This document shows positions 21,766 through 33,087 of a stretch of 64,000 nucleotides of DNA, in pieces. The stretch spans positions 16,875,201 to 16,939,200 of the forward strand of contig OX621257.1 in assembly GCA_951640165.1 (NCBI GenBank), in the 5' to 3' direction. Origin of the DNA: Pseudoips prasinana. Lineage: Eukaryota > Arthropoda > Insecta > Lepidoptera > Nolidae. The first letter of the stretch is position 1; each line of letters starts with the position of its first letter. The position numbers and the translations under genes are program-made. The notes below the pieces were generated by a model, which was given only the letters and a program-made list of their open reading frames with translations, was not told the DNA's origin and did no database searches.

Positions 21766-23458
21766 ATAAGAAATAACTTTTTTTTCGTTTGGTATCAATT
21801 AGTATTAAATCATTAAAATATAGCATCTCAAAGCTATAAAATTCCTAAAGAGAATAAAACTAATATGGAACTGTAATTATTCGCAAAGGTATTTTTATTT
21901 TTATATATTTTTATCGAGGTTAAAATCCTTTTTGTATATCAAAAAAAACCATTGCATACAGAAACCCTATTTTTGATAATTCTATCCTGTAGATGAGTTT
22001 GCATTGCGGTATTTGGGTGTAAGATGTTATTTTTTATCCAAGCAACTGTTCATGGATGAAAAATAAACTTAGCGAAAGAAGTAAAAATAGAAGTGGAATA
22101 CCAAATTAATATTACTATAATGAAGTAAAGATTCTTATACAGTAAATAAAGCTCAACATGTTTTTCGCTCAACGTTGAAAATTTTTTGTGATTAGTATAA
22201 AAATTCAACATTAAGTAATCGAATACTTGTCATTTCAAGTCAACGATATTGCCAAAGCGCTCAGCACCCTATTCGTATAATCGAATGTCAATCAGAACGT
22301 GCACTCGATACTCTCGATATATCGATTCCGTCACATCTCGTTCGACACTATGAAATGGTAATCCCAACTCAATTTAAGACTTTTATTATGCACACAATTT
22401 TAAGCTGGGTGTCCGTTTCGGATAACTTCCGTCTGACTTCCGCAGTAGATTACAAATGCTTTGTTATTCTTAGCCGCGTTATCTTAATTTCTTAATTAAG
22501 CCAGTGCACGGAGAATAATTAACTCATTTTTCTTACGATAAAAAAAATATTCTTTACCTTATTATTAAAAATTTTCGTGATGTTACTACATTAAAATTGG
22601 ACTTTTATTGTTTTGTTAATTAATTGCGTGGTAATTATGGTTTATTGTTCCCTCAGAAATGGACATTTTGCATAATTATCTTATTTATCTGTGACTAATG
22701 CAAACGGCTGGTTAACTTATGACAGCAGTTTTATAAATTAATTCATTCACACTGAGCAGCAAATGGAACTAATTAATTAGAAGCTTTATCATATAAAATG
22801 CACTTTGTTGGAGCTGTTTCATTATTATGATTAGGCATGAGAAACTGACAATGTTTTTTTATAATGTGGCAGAAAGGAATTTGCTGGTCTGGAGTTAAGT
22901 TGCTTCTTAACTTCAGCTGTTTAGAGTTGTGTGACATGGACAGCTGACGCTATTCTAACGTTATAATTAATTTCATAAAATGAATAGTGGTAGAACCAGG
23001 CTCTGTTAGTTCCTATGCAATATACAGTTCACTTTAGCTTTGGTGAGTATTGCAGCGATGATGAAAGGGTTGATGATCAATGAAAAAGTTTTTACTATGT
23101 CATTTATTTAAGCTTCAACAGTCCAAAAATAACATTAAAAGTATCCAAAGCCTCCTTTTAAGTAAATAATGCCTGTATTAGGACTCCGTTCTTCCATAAT
23201 AATTGTTCATAAACGAGGTATCACAAGTAATTTATTTATTTATTGTAATCTACATCCTAATATTGACCTGTGTTTATACAAATAAAGGAATGGAATTCTG
23301 AACGAAGAAAGATGGGACATTTATAACCTACAAATCTACACATACAATTGTATAGGTATACATATATTATATGTACATAATATTATATCACTTATCCACT
23401 CTCATTTGAAAGGCGCTACGTAAAATTTGCATTCTCAATTCTGATTTCCCATGCGGAA

Positions 23459-23782
23459 TTGTATCGGTGGATCTACGGAATTGCCACCGAGCGCCTGCTC
23501 CTAATCCAAAATGAAAATCAACTCTTTTTATTCGCTATGTTATTGGAAATTCTTATTCTGAGAAACAGATTGATAAGCCAAATTAAACGGATACATCGGA
23601 TGACGGAACGTAAAGCGAGTGAGGTCTTAACCAGATTTCAGTCGGCTCACGAGAAAACTAAAACTAAAAGAATCTGGAGTGCCATAAACAAAGATACCTT
23701 TTTCAGCATTCAAAAGGTATCTCCATGCATGCTTCCGCATTCAACTTTGCAGTTGAATGCGGAAGCTGGTTTATTAATATAA
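23459..23782 (+). CDS. Uncharacterised 107-codon open frame
   Basis: The frame is open from ATG to TAA. The middle is rich in basic residues (NRLISQIKRIHRMTERKAS) with alternating hydrophobics. The end is created by a hairpin repeat of its own sequence (23731-23766), so the last ten or so codons are not ancestral coding sequence. No domain is recognised and no promoter, intron boundaries or polyadenylation signal can be linked to it. Chance occurrence in AT-rich DNA is the likeliest explanation; a decayed transposase N-terminus is an alternative. Confidence 0.12.
   Translation: MYRWIYGIATERLLLIQNENQLFLFAMLLEILILRNRLISQIKRIHRMTERKASEVLTRFQSAHEKTKTKRIWSAINKDTFFSIQKVSPCMLPHSTLQLNAEAGLLI
23731..23766. 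repeat. Perfect 16-bp stem hairpin
   Basis: GCTTCCGCATTCAACT and its reverse complement are separated by only TTGC. Confidence 0.9.
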
Positions 23783-24981
23783 CTGCCGCACCACTATAGA
23801 AATCATCCCCGTGTAGCGGAGAACTTTAAATATGCAAACATTCAGGCTCGAAAACCAGATCAATTACAGGTTAAATAATAGTTGTTCTATGCGGACATCG
23901 TACCCTAATAAGTGGACATCGTGCACGTGAAGCTATCCGGTAGATAAATCACATGGCAAATTATGAATACAGTTTTTTTGGTAATCCAGTTTAGATGCTT
24001 AAGCTACCAAGATATGGATAATTCTCACTCACAGATCCTTTTCACGAATTCCTATCATGACATCCCCAGCGCTAGGACATGTCCTTCGTCTAACGAGGTT
24101 TAAAAAGAGTATTAATATCACGGTAGACAGCGGTTTGTAAATTATTTACTGACTGACTATGACCTTATAGAAATAGTTTTAAACTTTATATTAATGCTGA
24201 GCAGTACTTTAAATGCTAAAATGGCTTGATATTGTGTTAATATTGTTATAAATTGGCAATCATATTTGATCATGGATGTTGTGATTGTTGATGTTGTTGG
24301 TTTTGTCATTACTGTCAAAGATTTTGAAATGGTTTTATAATGAAAATATACATTCTTTGTAAATAGCAACATTACTATACGAATAAATCCAGTTTTTACA
24401 TTGGATTTAATTATTAATCTGAATAATCAATTTTGAACGCTGCCACTCATTATCTAAGGCATAAGATAGGGTACTAAAGCTATTAAATAAACGATAATTC
24501 GTTAACAAACTTCAAGTCACCAGAATAGGACCCCAATTTTCTTCTCAAAAGAATTTTGCATAGCAGTAGGCGTATACAGTTTTATTGCAAAGGGAGCTAT
24601 TTTCAAGATTGAATCGAGTCGAAGTGGCGACAAAAGGTTTTCCTGATAAACACCCAGCCATTTGCATTGAGTTCGGATTTCTTTTGAAAGAAGACGAGGG
24701 TGATAATATAATCAAACTGTACTGGATGTATACATGTCACTGTAATTCTATTGGATTGTTAATGTTGTTTGTTTGTAGGAAATTTATTTATGTAATGTAT
24801 GTAAAATATTTCAATAACTCGAACTTGAATCATTTTTTTTACTATCTGAAATGAAATCAATTTCTTGGTTTCAAAGTTGTTACATCAGGCCGGACAAAGA
24901 GGGTCACTGTCATTATTGTCCGTCAAACCCGGAAAAGCTAAACATTGGTTAAAAAATATGAAAATATCGTGCTTACAATTA

Positions 24982-25221
24982 GGCTGAGATCTATAGAGCG
25001 TACTTAGACTTTGCTCAGACTTTACTTAGACAGAAGTTAATGCATGTAACGAAATTACAATTGGTGTTTTGACTTTATCTGTCTTAACTTATGCTAAGCA
25101 TTATCTTAACTTCAAAAAGTCTATAAATACCAAATCAAAGTATAAGCTTAGCATACATTTAGCAAAGTTTTACGTAAGTAAAGTTTGAGCAAAGTCTAAG
25201 TACGCTCTATAGATCTCAGCC
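24982..25221. mobile_element. PIF/Harbinger-type MITE, 240 bp
   Basis: Inverted ends of about 46 bp with a single visible mismatch, beginning GGCTGAGATCTATAGAGCG at 24982 and mirrored to 25221. Flanked by TTA on both sides (24979-24981 and 25222-25224), the 3-bp TWA duplication typical of PIF/Harbinger. No transposase inside, so it needs a partner element. Confidence 0.8.
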
Positions 25222-25224
25222 TTA

Positions 25225-25995
25225 GACTTGATGGAAATGCGTCGCTGTCTAAAATATGCGCTTGCAATGCGTTGCAATGCGGGAATGCGTTGCTGCTGTT
25301 TCTTTATAAGACATTGAAATAATTTATCTATTATTTTATATAGTATCATAGTTAACAAAAATCCTTGTAACAGATTTAAAATTGCTTTTCTTATTTACAT
25401 AAGATTACAACCATATCAGCCAAAGCTATCTGTAAAATTGGAGATCATTAAAATTAATTGAAATTTTATGTCATGAAGAAAAAGCCTTTTGCTCCTGGAG
25501 GATGTAATTATTCTGAGTAGTTGCCGATAAAGATCTTTTCATAAACAACATATTTACCTGTACGAGTCACATAAGTAAACACAATAACATATTTAGAACC
25601 TATTATCCTAAACTCTGAATACACAATTCCCATTTGACTCAGTAAAAACCCATCAACCCATTCGAAATGAGTTTGATCAGAATAATTCCGCCGTATATAT
25701 GCACCAGAGGGCGTTATATACTTTACTGGCATTTTGTAGGATAAAATGAGAAACCTATAGCTTATTGTTGATAGCTGGATAAGGATAAAAGCGTTAAATG
25801 TGCTGAATATTTCATTATATTGCTATTTAAATGGATAGGTAAGTGTTTTGGAGACTTTTGTTCGAATTTATTCAGTTCACTTAAAGCTGGCTTTCCACCA
25901 GAATGCGTCTGTTATTTACCACTAGGATCATTGATTTTACTAATAAAAATAAAATATGTTTTTATTATGCTTGTCATGCGTAGGTAGGTAATGGT
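25225..25995. other. Unassigned, with one small open frame
   Basis: A local tandem of AATGCG units lies at 25235-25300. See the open frame at 25508-25732. The remainder is AT-rich and unassigned. Confidence 0.35.
25508..25732 (-). CDS. Uncharacterised 74-codon open frame
   Basis: The product has a protein-like, not low-complexity, composition (for example PSGAYIRRNYSDQTHFEWVD and YVVYEKIFIGNYSE). It starts at ATG 25732 and stops at 25508. No domain is recognised, and no signal peptide or membrane segment is seen. It could be a small gene, one exon, or part of a decayed element. The surroundings contain no known repeat, which makes it slightly more interesting than other small frames here. 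Confidence 0.2.
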   Translation of the reverse strand: MPVKYITPSGAYIRRNYSDQTHFEWVDGFLLSQMGIVYSEFRIIGSKYVIVFTYVTRTGKYVVYEKIFIGNYSE

Positions 25996-26310
25996 TACAC
26001 CCATGACGGCCAATAGATATTGGCATACGCGCGGAACATATTCTAATGAAAAAGTGTAAGTACAAGCCCAGGTGCTCTTTCTATGCTCTCACTCTCACGA
26101 TCCGATGGGAAGGCTTGCCGACATGATCGGTCGGAAGTCGGGCAAAGGACCAACGGCTTACATGCACTCCGAAGTACGGTGGAGTTACTTCGTCAAATCT
26201 GTGGATGCTGACTGAGATATTTTCTTTACAGAAGAATCCCAATATTCCTTCTTGTCTCGGGATTTCGATCTAGGATTGCATCATCTGCGGTAGAACACGC
26301 TATTTCTATA
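25996..26310 (-). mobile_element. SINE D, diverged
   Basis: GACGGCCAATAGATATTGGCATACGCGCGGAACATATTC, CTATGCTCTCACTCTCACGATCCGATGGGA, CTCCGAAGTACGGTGG and a decayed tRNA-like head (GATTTCGATCTAGGATTGCA). Confidence 0.65.
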
Positions 26311-26330
26311 TGAACGCGATAGTCAAACAT

Positions 26331-26388
26331 CATCATGTCGGCCAAAGTTCGTCCACTGCCGGACAAAAGCCTCCCAAAAAAATGGGGG
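26331..26388 (-). mobile_element. RTE-type LINE 3' end, short
   Basis: CATCATGTCGGCCAAAGTTCGTCCACTGCCGGACAAAAGCCTCCC; truncated after about 58 bp. Confidence 0.6.
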
Positions 26389-26444
26389 ATACACTTTATC
26401 TTAATTTTTTAATAACGGTCAGTTTAGGAATCGATTGTTGGAAA

Positions 26445-26665
26445 CAGTCCGGTGTACCATACTGTTACAAACCCTGTTTAATCGCCACACTAGAAATATA
26501 TTTGAGGTACATACTTTAGTTAAACTATTTACCAATTGATTAAAATATTGTATTTTAAGTTTGTTTTTTATCAACTAAGTATTAGTCGATTGTAGTAAAA
26601 AGTCTTGTGTACCATTATGCAACTCTTGTTTAGTCTCCTCACTAGAAATATATTAAGGTGAAACT
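26445..26665. repeat. Diverged direct duplication
   Basis: Two related segments about 155 bp apart: GTGTACCATACTGTTACAAACCCTG...CACTAGAAATATATTTGAGG (about 26451-26504) and GTGTACCATTATGCAACTC...CACTAGAAATATATTAAGG (about 26608-26658). Confidence 0.6.
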
Positions 26666-26869
26666 TTTATACTTTTACTACTATTTAAAGTTTAAAGTTC
26701 TTTGGCACGTTTCGGGATTTAAAACCTCATAATTTGCCAATAAAACGCGACTACCTCATGAAAGATTTATAATAAGTTTAGCATTTAAAATTTTGATGTC
26801 AGAATTTTTCTTATGCTTTAATTGCAATATTCCATGTTGATCAGTTGTATAGCGCATATATGGTGTTTA

Positions 26870-27125
26870 CTTTTACCTTACCTTACCTACTTAGTTAAAA
26901 TAAGATTTATACCTTGTCCTTTTAAATTATATACAATTTTTATAAATTCTATTTCTAAACGCATTAGTTCTTCCTACCACCTTTATGCAGAAGATCTTCA
27001 AATTTATAATCAGGCTCCGTTAAATAAATTAGCAGAAGCTGTGACTAACTTGAATACTGATTTAGATAGTATCAGTGAGTGGAGTCGTGCTCACGGACTA
27101 CACATTATAGTATTTAAGTTGTGAC
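26870..27125 (+). pseudogene. Jockey/CR1-like reverse transcriptase fragment
   Basis: Reads as the RT segment around the catalytic motif: LYTIFINSIS, then HLYAEDLQIY (YADD altered to YAED) and NLNTDLDSISEWSRAHGL. The second catalytic-site residue is changed, and the frame stops at 27124. No upstream or downstream RT sequence is recognisable. Confidence 0.75.
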
Positions 27126-27540
27126 CTATAATATGCCCTTCTGGCTAAACACTGTCTCTTAAGATACAGGAAAACCTAGTTTAAGTGGCAGGGGCAGGTT
27201 TTATTTTTTTCATAAAATGACAACGAAAAATAACTGCCTTGCCAACACTAAATCGCCATAACAACAGACAAGTTCCGAATAATTAACTTTCCTATAGCAA
27301 TTATAAGTTAAAAGGCTCTTGGTGATAGTACGGCAAATTTTTGTTAAATTATTTCTCCAATTACTGTTCCTATCCTAACTTGTACCTTAATTCCTACTTT
27401 GTGAAAGATAATAAATTATTATTTATTTATTTATTTAATGTTATGGATGTATTTACTTATTTATTAAATATAAGTATATATGCGTGTATAGTATGTAGGT
27501 TAATATATAATATATATGTAATTCATTTAATATGACGTAG
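27126..27540. other. Unassigned AT-rich
   Basis: Lies between an RT fragment and a LINE-like 3' UTR. It could be the same element's decayed interior or a later insertion; I cannot tell. Confidence 0.3.
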
Positions 27541-27770
27541 AAACTTCTCGGATTTTTTGTAATGATACCAGTGTGTACCGTTTTTATACTTGTGTACACT
27601 GACAACTACCCTATCTCTGTTACTCCATACTCCAATCCCTGCCTAGGTTGCCTGGAAGAGATCACATTTAGTGATAAGGCCGCCAATTGTACATTTTTAA
27701 ATGTTACTGTGTTATTGTATCCTGTAATGTTTTAGTGTACAATAAAGAGTTATCTTATCGTATTATATGG
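27541..27770 (+). repeat. LINE 3' UTR end
   Basis: CCTAGGTTGCCTGGAAGAGATCACATTTAGTGATAAGGCCGCC, then a T-rich stretch and GTGTACAATAAAGAGTTATC with an AATAAA signal. This TTGCCTGG...GATAAGGCCGCC motif marks a widespread lepidopteran LINE 3' UTR as I know it. Confidence 0.6.
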
Positions 27771-28204
27771 AATTCAATTTTGTAAACAAATACTGGTAAA
27801 AAAGAGGTAAATATATGTTATTGAGTTAAGTTTAATATAACCTTGTTATCAGTCATACATAAATCTTCCCTTTTCTGCTTAGACATCCCTTATATTAATG
27901 TCATAGATAATATTGTAAACAGTACGTAAACTGCTGAATGTTTACAAAACTGTGAGGGGTGGCACCGGAAATACACCACCGGATGTTACGACGTCATGCA
28001 TCATACGGGGGCGTAAGGTGTTACACTATGTCAAGCAGGCGGAGAGTGTTAAGTTATAGCTTTTAAGTGTAATGTAATAATGTATGTTTTAAGTATGAAC
28101 TCTTGGCTTATTTAGGGGTTCTTTTAATGGTATATTTCTATGCATATGTAAGAGCAGTTTTTATGTATTACGTCTTAGATACTTGTTTCTCTTTTTTTCT
28201 TATT

Positions 28205-28377
28205 TTTCGAACCGAAAGACGCAGCGTGGGCAGGCCCCCTACAAGATGGACCGATGATCTTGTGAGGGTCGCTGGAATTGTCTGGATGCGAATAGCGCAA
28301 ACCGGCAATTATGGAGATTTTTGGGGAGGCCTTTGTCCAGCAGTGGACGGCTTTCGGCTGATATGATGATGATGACT
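28205..28377 (+). mobile_element. RTE-type LINE 3' end
   Basis: Translates in one frame to RRSVGRPPTRWTDDLVRVAG, the RTE C-terminal signature, then shifts; ends CTTTCGGCTGATATGATGATGATGA. Confidence 0.8.
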
Positions 28378-28474
28378 ATTTAAGGCTTCCGTGCCTAAAG
28401 GTTACAAACCTATAACTAAGCTTCCGCCGTCCTCCCGTCTGTCTGTCAGGAACTGAACCGTAAAGTATGACGAC

Positions 28475-28627
28475 TCGTTTGGCGTAGTTGATAGATGGTG
28501 CCTTTTACGCCACGGGTCGTGGTTTAGATTCCCACCCATGCAACCATTTGTGTGCACAAAACGCGAGACAAGTTGTATAATTGAAATCAAAAGATGACCG
28601 ACGTAAATGTAATTATACCTATATATA

Positions 28628-28674
<47 letters not shown>

Positions 28675-28690
28675 CATAGCCTCTCTATAT
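28475..28690 (+). mobile_element. SINE B-like head and (TA)n repeat
   Basis: GTTTGGCGTAGTTGATAGATGG and GTCGTGGTTTAGATTCCCACCC are box A/box B relatives. A (TA)n run at about 28628-28671 follows, and the usual SINE B tail is absent. Confidence 0.5.
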
Positions 28691-28849
28691 TTAGTAGTTA
28701 TATAAGTGTGTTTCACCTTACTTAATCCTGTTACAACGCTGTTACATAACGACTTGTGCATTTTTTGTTGTTTTAAAATAGCTTAACCGCGGGAGGGTCC
28801 TGGTGACCTGTAATACAGGTTTTGTTAAAAACCTAAATCAGGCACCAGT

Positions 28850-28965
28850 CCCTCACAAAGTTGAACTAATGAAGATCTATGTACATTAAGTTAAATATGA
28901 TACTATTGTAACGTTCATCTTGTGAGGAGAGAATAAATGCTTTTTATTATTATTATTATTATATA
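28850..28965 (+). repeat. LINE 3' end with ATT tail
   Basis: TCATCTTGTGAGGAGAGAATAAATGC followed by (TTA)n; AATAAA plus trinucleotide tail. Confidence 0.5.
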
Positions 28966-28974
28966 TAATTACAT

Positions 28975-29108
28975 ATACAAAGATACGCAGTTATAAAAGA
29001 AAATTAGTAAGTATATGTTATCTAGTATATGAGTTATCTGGTCCAAGCTCTGCTTAGTTTGGGATCAGATGGTCGTGTGTGAATAATGTCCCAGGATATT
29101 ATTATTAT
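28975..29108 (+). mobile_element. SINE B 3' part
   Basis: GAGTTATCTGGTCCAAGCTCTGCTTAGTTTGGGATCAGATGG then AATGTCCCAGGATATTATTATTAT. The head is missing. Confidence 0.75.
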
Positions 29109-29199
29109 AAGTTTGGTAGACCTTACGCTAGGAGTTTATTTTCGGATGATACAGCATATATGCACGGTGATAACGACATTTTCGATTATTTAATTTAAT

Positions 29200-29435
29200 A
29201 TTGTATTTATTTTTTATTTGTTTACTTACACTAATAATATGAAGATGATAATCCTTGTGATGGGTCTGGGCTTGTTATTATATAAAACTTAATTACACTG
29301 AGGTTTTTAATAATGTTGCTACATTTTGCATACCTCATTGAGGTTATAAATCAGCGCACTTCATATTATTATGTACTACCAACTATATGTAACCTGTTTT
29401 ATATGCAAATAAATAAATCTGAATCTGAATAATAC
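29200..29435 (+). repeat. LINE 3' UTR with CTGAAT tail
   Basis: AT-rich segment ending GCAAATAAATAAATCTGAATCTGAATAA, a hexamer tandem tail typical of Jockey/CR1-type LINE insertions. Confidence 0.5.
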
Positions 29436-29436
29436 T

Positions 29437-29660
29437 AATAATAATTTTCCATTGGTCCTGACTATTAAGCGAGAGGTAATGGGTTCGATCTACATCCTAG
29501 ATAAATCTTTGTGTGATGAGCACGATTGGTCTGTGTCTCGGTGTATCTATAATATGTAATTATTAAGAAATGTTAAAGTATATTTATCAGTCGTTAAGTT
29601 GCTATAGAACAAGTTCTGCCTAGTTTGTGGCAATGTGTTAGTTGCGTTAAGATATTTATT
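29437..29660 (+). mobile_element. tRNA-like SINE, diverged
   Basis: Box B-like GGGTTCGATCTACATCC, then TGTGTGATGAGCACGATTGG as in SINE A, and a decayed tail (ACAAGTTCTGCCTAGTTTGTGG). Confidence 0.5.
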
Positions 29661-29689
29661 TTATATTTTATATAGGCCTAACTTGACTG

Positions 29690-30045
29690 TCTCGTTTCTC
29701 TAGCGGTAGCATGTTCAAACGCAGATAATGAGGTCCTGGGTTCAAATCCCGGGTCCGGCCAAAAAGTGATTATGGGATTTTTCCGTAAAAAGAAATTTCT
29801 CAGTATCAGCCCGAAGTCTGGAAGTTGGCGGTATTACACCCCCGTGCCTCGGAGAGCACGTAAAGCTGTCGGTCCTGTACCTGAACTTTCCGGTCGTGTC
29901 GCTAGGCGTCCCATCGGATCATGAGAGTTATGGAATAGAAAGTGCCCCTGTGTTTGCGCACACACTTGTGCACTATAATATGTCCTGCGCAATTGGCTAG
30001 TCTCCATTAAGACTGGCCGCCGTGGCCGAAATTCGGTCGGGAGGA
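29690..30045 (+). mobile_element. SINE D, full length
   Basis: Head CTAGCGGTAGCATGTTCAAACG (box A) and GGGTTCAAATCCCGGG (box B). Body CAGCCCGAAGTCTGG, CCTCGGAGAGCACGTAAAGC, GGTCGTGTCGCTAGG, CTGTGTTTGCGCACACACTTG, TATGTCCTGCGCA. 3' end GACTGGCCGCCGTGGCCGAA...GGAGGACATCACATCA. A clear reference copy for the family. Confidence 0.85.
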
Positions 30046-30125
30046 CATCACATCACAGGCCTATCCTATATATATATATATAACAAGTTAAGTTAGATAC
30101 GAAAAAAATATGAAAATGTAGAATA

Positions 30126-30446
30126 TCTATACATATAATAAAATCATAGGAAAGCCAAAACTGTACATTGAATATTTTTTTAAAAGGATACTTGGGGCAT
30201 GTTCCACAATCGATAGCAAAGCCAAAAATATAGTTTTTAGAATTTTTGTCTGTGTGTCTGTTTGTCTGTATGTATGTCCGGGCTAAACTCAAAAAGTACT
30301 GCATGGATTTACTTCCAACTTTGCATGAATATTACTAAGAGGTCGGGTCAACATATAGGCTACATATTATCTCGCTATCACTTAAGGGGGAGGAGCTGTG
30401 ATAATTCATAAAATTTAACGCGGGTAAAACAGCGGGGCACAGCTAG
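30126..30446 (+). mobile_element. Helitron-like element, 321 bp
   Basis: Same family as 19073-19388: starts TCTATACATATAATAAAATC after A, ends AACAGCGGGGCACAGCTAG before T. Confidence 0.75.
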
Positions 30447-30744
30447 TATGTAAGATTTTAAACTTTGCATCATTGGTTACTTAATATTATTTTGTTGTTA
30501 CCAAACAAGGAAAGTACTAACCATAAGATAGACTTAACTTAGTATTTGTAGAACAAAACCTAATCGCACTGCCCAGCAAGTCTATGAATAGGCTGGGCTT
30601 CGGGCTATCTTTACGGATGGCTGATCACTTGGCCGGTGCACGCGAATATTGGAAAAGTTACCTACTCTACAAATGTAGAACACAATATCGCCTGTTTGCA
30701 AAGAATTTTTTTTTTACTAATATTAATAAAAGCATTGCAGTTAG

Positions 30745-31130
30745 TTCTTGCTTTTGTTTTTTTTTTTTTGTTTTTATTGATAAGGCACAACAACACAGAG
30801 AGATTAATCCAGTGTGAGAAGGTCACTTACAGGTATGCACAAGGTTCGCAGACGAAGTACTTTACATTACCTTGACCAGTATTAGTTAAAAATAATTGAC
30901 AGATAACAAGATTTATACATAACAAATAGAAAACACATATCAAACAATTTGTACATAAAGTTATGCAATACATTATATAAAACAACATAATAATATATTA
31001 ATCAATTAAAAATCAAATAAAATACATTTACGATATAATTAATTAAACGAATTAAATTCAACGAGTTAAAATATTATATCGTAAAACCTGTTATTAAAAA
31101 TGGACTTAGTGGCTTGAGTTTAAAAGTTTT
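30745..31130 (-). repeat. Polyadenylated 3' end (retroelement or retrocopy)
   Basis: On the minus strand the AT-rich sequence ends in TTGTGCCTTATCAATAAAAAC followed by an A-rich run (T-run at 30748-30770 on plus). The AATAAA and A tail mark a reverse-transcribed polymerase II transcript; the source is unknown. Confidence 0.5.
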
Positions 31131-31214
31131 AAAAGTTTACGAACTACATCTCGGAAATAGTGGTGAGTTGTTGCTCGAATCTTCAGCGTCGGATTGTCAC
31201 ATTATAGTGAGCAT

Positions 31215-31370
31215 AGATACTTTTTACAATTAAAGCATTCATATTATAGATAAATTACACCCAGACACAGAAGGAATAATTGTGCTCATCACATATAGTT
31301 TTGTCCCGGGTGGGTATCGAAGCTACGATCGCTGGCTTAGCAATAAGGGCCACTAACTAATAAGAAAAAC
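31215..31370 (-). mobile_element. SINE B-like, diverged
   Basis: TATAGATAAATTACACCCAGAC, TGTGCTCATCACATATAG, then the reversed tRNA head CCCGGGTGGGTATCGAAGCTACGATC. Confidence 0.5.
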
Positions 31371-31559
31371 CATCTCACCAGAATTAAAAAGAAAACAACA
31401 ACGTGTGGCGTGGTGTAAATCAAATATAACAGCTCACTTAGGACCCTAATATTGAACCTCGGTGCTTTTGCAGCTGGCTTCTCTAGTTGCAAATCTCTCA
31501 TTTCATGAGGCTATAGCCTCTTTACATCTTTCTGTCTCCCGCTTTGCTCTAGAGGGAAG

Positions 31560-31760
31560 TGGAACTATTCATTTTCTAACTCCTCCTTTTTTCTCTTTCT
31601 GATTAAATTCGTTGCGGGATCCAAGACAGTTAAAGCGATTCCCCGGGACATGCCTGAGCTTCACCGCTCAGTGTCATTTCATTGTGTGCCACTGTTGATC
31701 CTGGCTTACAGGAGTTGCAGTGGTGGGTAAGAGGGAGAGAATAGTCCCGATATAAAAATA
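31560..31760 (+). repeat. Interspersed repeat R-D, copy 2
   Basis: Reverse-complement match of 10427-10612 with few differences, ending GGGAGAGAATAGTCCCGATAT. A SINE C begins directly after it. Confidence 0.7.
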
Positions 31761-31763
31761 ACG

Positions 31764-31955
31764 TGTGGCGTAGCAGTTAAGTCATTCGCCCCATCACTCC
31801 GTGTTCCGGGTTCGAATCCCGCACAAGACTTTTTATGTGACTCATAAATAGTTGTTTTGAGTCTAGATGAACTCTGTGTCCATCAATTATATGTTTGTAA
31901 AGTACCTCGCGACACAGAGAGTCAGCAACTTAGTGCGGCAGTTGTCTCGAAAAAA
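31764..31955 (+). mobile_element. SINE C
   Basis: GTGTGGCGTAGCAGTTAAGTC, CCGGGTTCGAATCCCG, CATAAATAGTTGTTTTGAGTC, TTTGTAAAGTACCTCGCGAC. Confidence 0.8.
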
Positions 31956-33087
31956 AAGAAAACCATAGTGGTTTTTGCTTTACTTCCCTACCTTCCTTAA
32001 TCGCATCATAATCCTTATATAATAACAACTCCAACCACCTGCAGATAATACCCACACAAAAACAATAAAGGAAAATCAACAATCCCATAAACTGATTTCT
32101 CCAAAACCCGATACTTTAGCCGTAATCTCAAAATCAAACAACTTCTGCAAATGGGCCCGTGAGTGGGGACGGTGATGCCCATGGGCGTTAAACTCCCCGT
32201 TTATAGTCAAAGCTAATATTTGTGGGACGATTAAGCCATAGGACCCTTTGATTGATGGGAATATGATATTGAGGATACAGAGTAGTGTGATAGACAGAGG
32301 CTTTATTTTTATATTGGCTTCCACACGTGGCTTCGCTTGTGTAATTTAGACGGCCGAATAAATTTTTCGGACACACCCGTAGGCGATAGTTACCTACTAT
32401 ACTATATTACTGCTTATTATCTTCTATTTTAAGACCTAACAACCATGCGCAAAACATTTTCTTTTATAACTATCGTATTTTAACATTACAAACTAGTTCT
32501 TCTAATACGGCTTAATGACTGTTGTCAAACGACCAAAGTCCATAAACATATCGATAAAAATGACCCGTATAGATTTTTAATCTCATAAACTAGAGTTCTT
32601 GAAAGCTAAACTGATTAATCTTTTTTTTTTTGCCTATGACAAACTTTTTAGAACGTGTGATAAGAAGCCGGATGGAGGAGGCGCCGTGTCATTTTAAATA
32701 TTTGTACATTATTTTAACTCCAATTAATTGCTAATGTCCTTAAACATTTTACTCCGCATTTTGGGCTCTTTTCCGAAGACACTAATTCTCAATATTACCA
32801 CTTGAATACGAATATAACATTATTTATATGTATATACAAAATTAAAGCTGTCTCTACAATTGCTTACTCTGCATTTGTACCCAGCTGAGCCTATAAGCGG
32901 GACTACTTAGTCATCGTTTTAAAACAATTAAACACATTATTATACGACAAACATAACGGAAACTGTGGGAAATGAAACATTTGTGGAAACTCTATGTATC
33001 GGCCCTGTTTTTTATAGAGTCGCTTCGCTTTGGGATACATTTTTTTTGTTGTTTGGGTTTTGGTTACGTTCTTTCGTTGATTCGTTT
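31956..33087. other. Unassigned
   Basis: No confident gene. A minus-strand frame at 32076-32324 has a hydrophobic segment but no ATG start. Confidence 0.35.

Larger units (their letters stand above)
21766..24978. other. Long AT-rich stretch without recognised repeats
   Basis: This is the longest part of the window with no identifiable mobile element. It contains one 107-codon open frame (23459-23782) and a short perfect hairpin (23731-23766). It may hold host non-coding sequence such as intron or enhancer DNA, but nothing in the bases proves that. Confidence 0.4.

Noticed and set aside
32076..32324. Minus-strand frame with a hydrophobic N-terminal stretch resembling a signal peptide
   Set aside because: The frame begins at GTG, not ATG; no splice sites or family could be recognised, and a hydrophobic run is expected by chance in AT-rich DNA.
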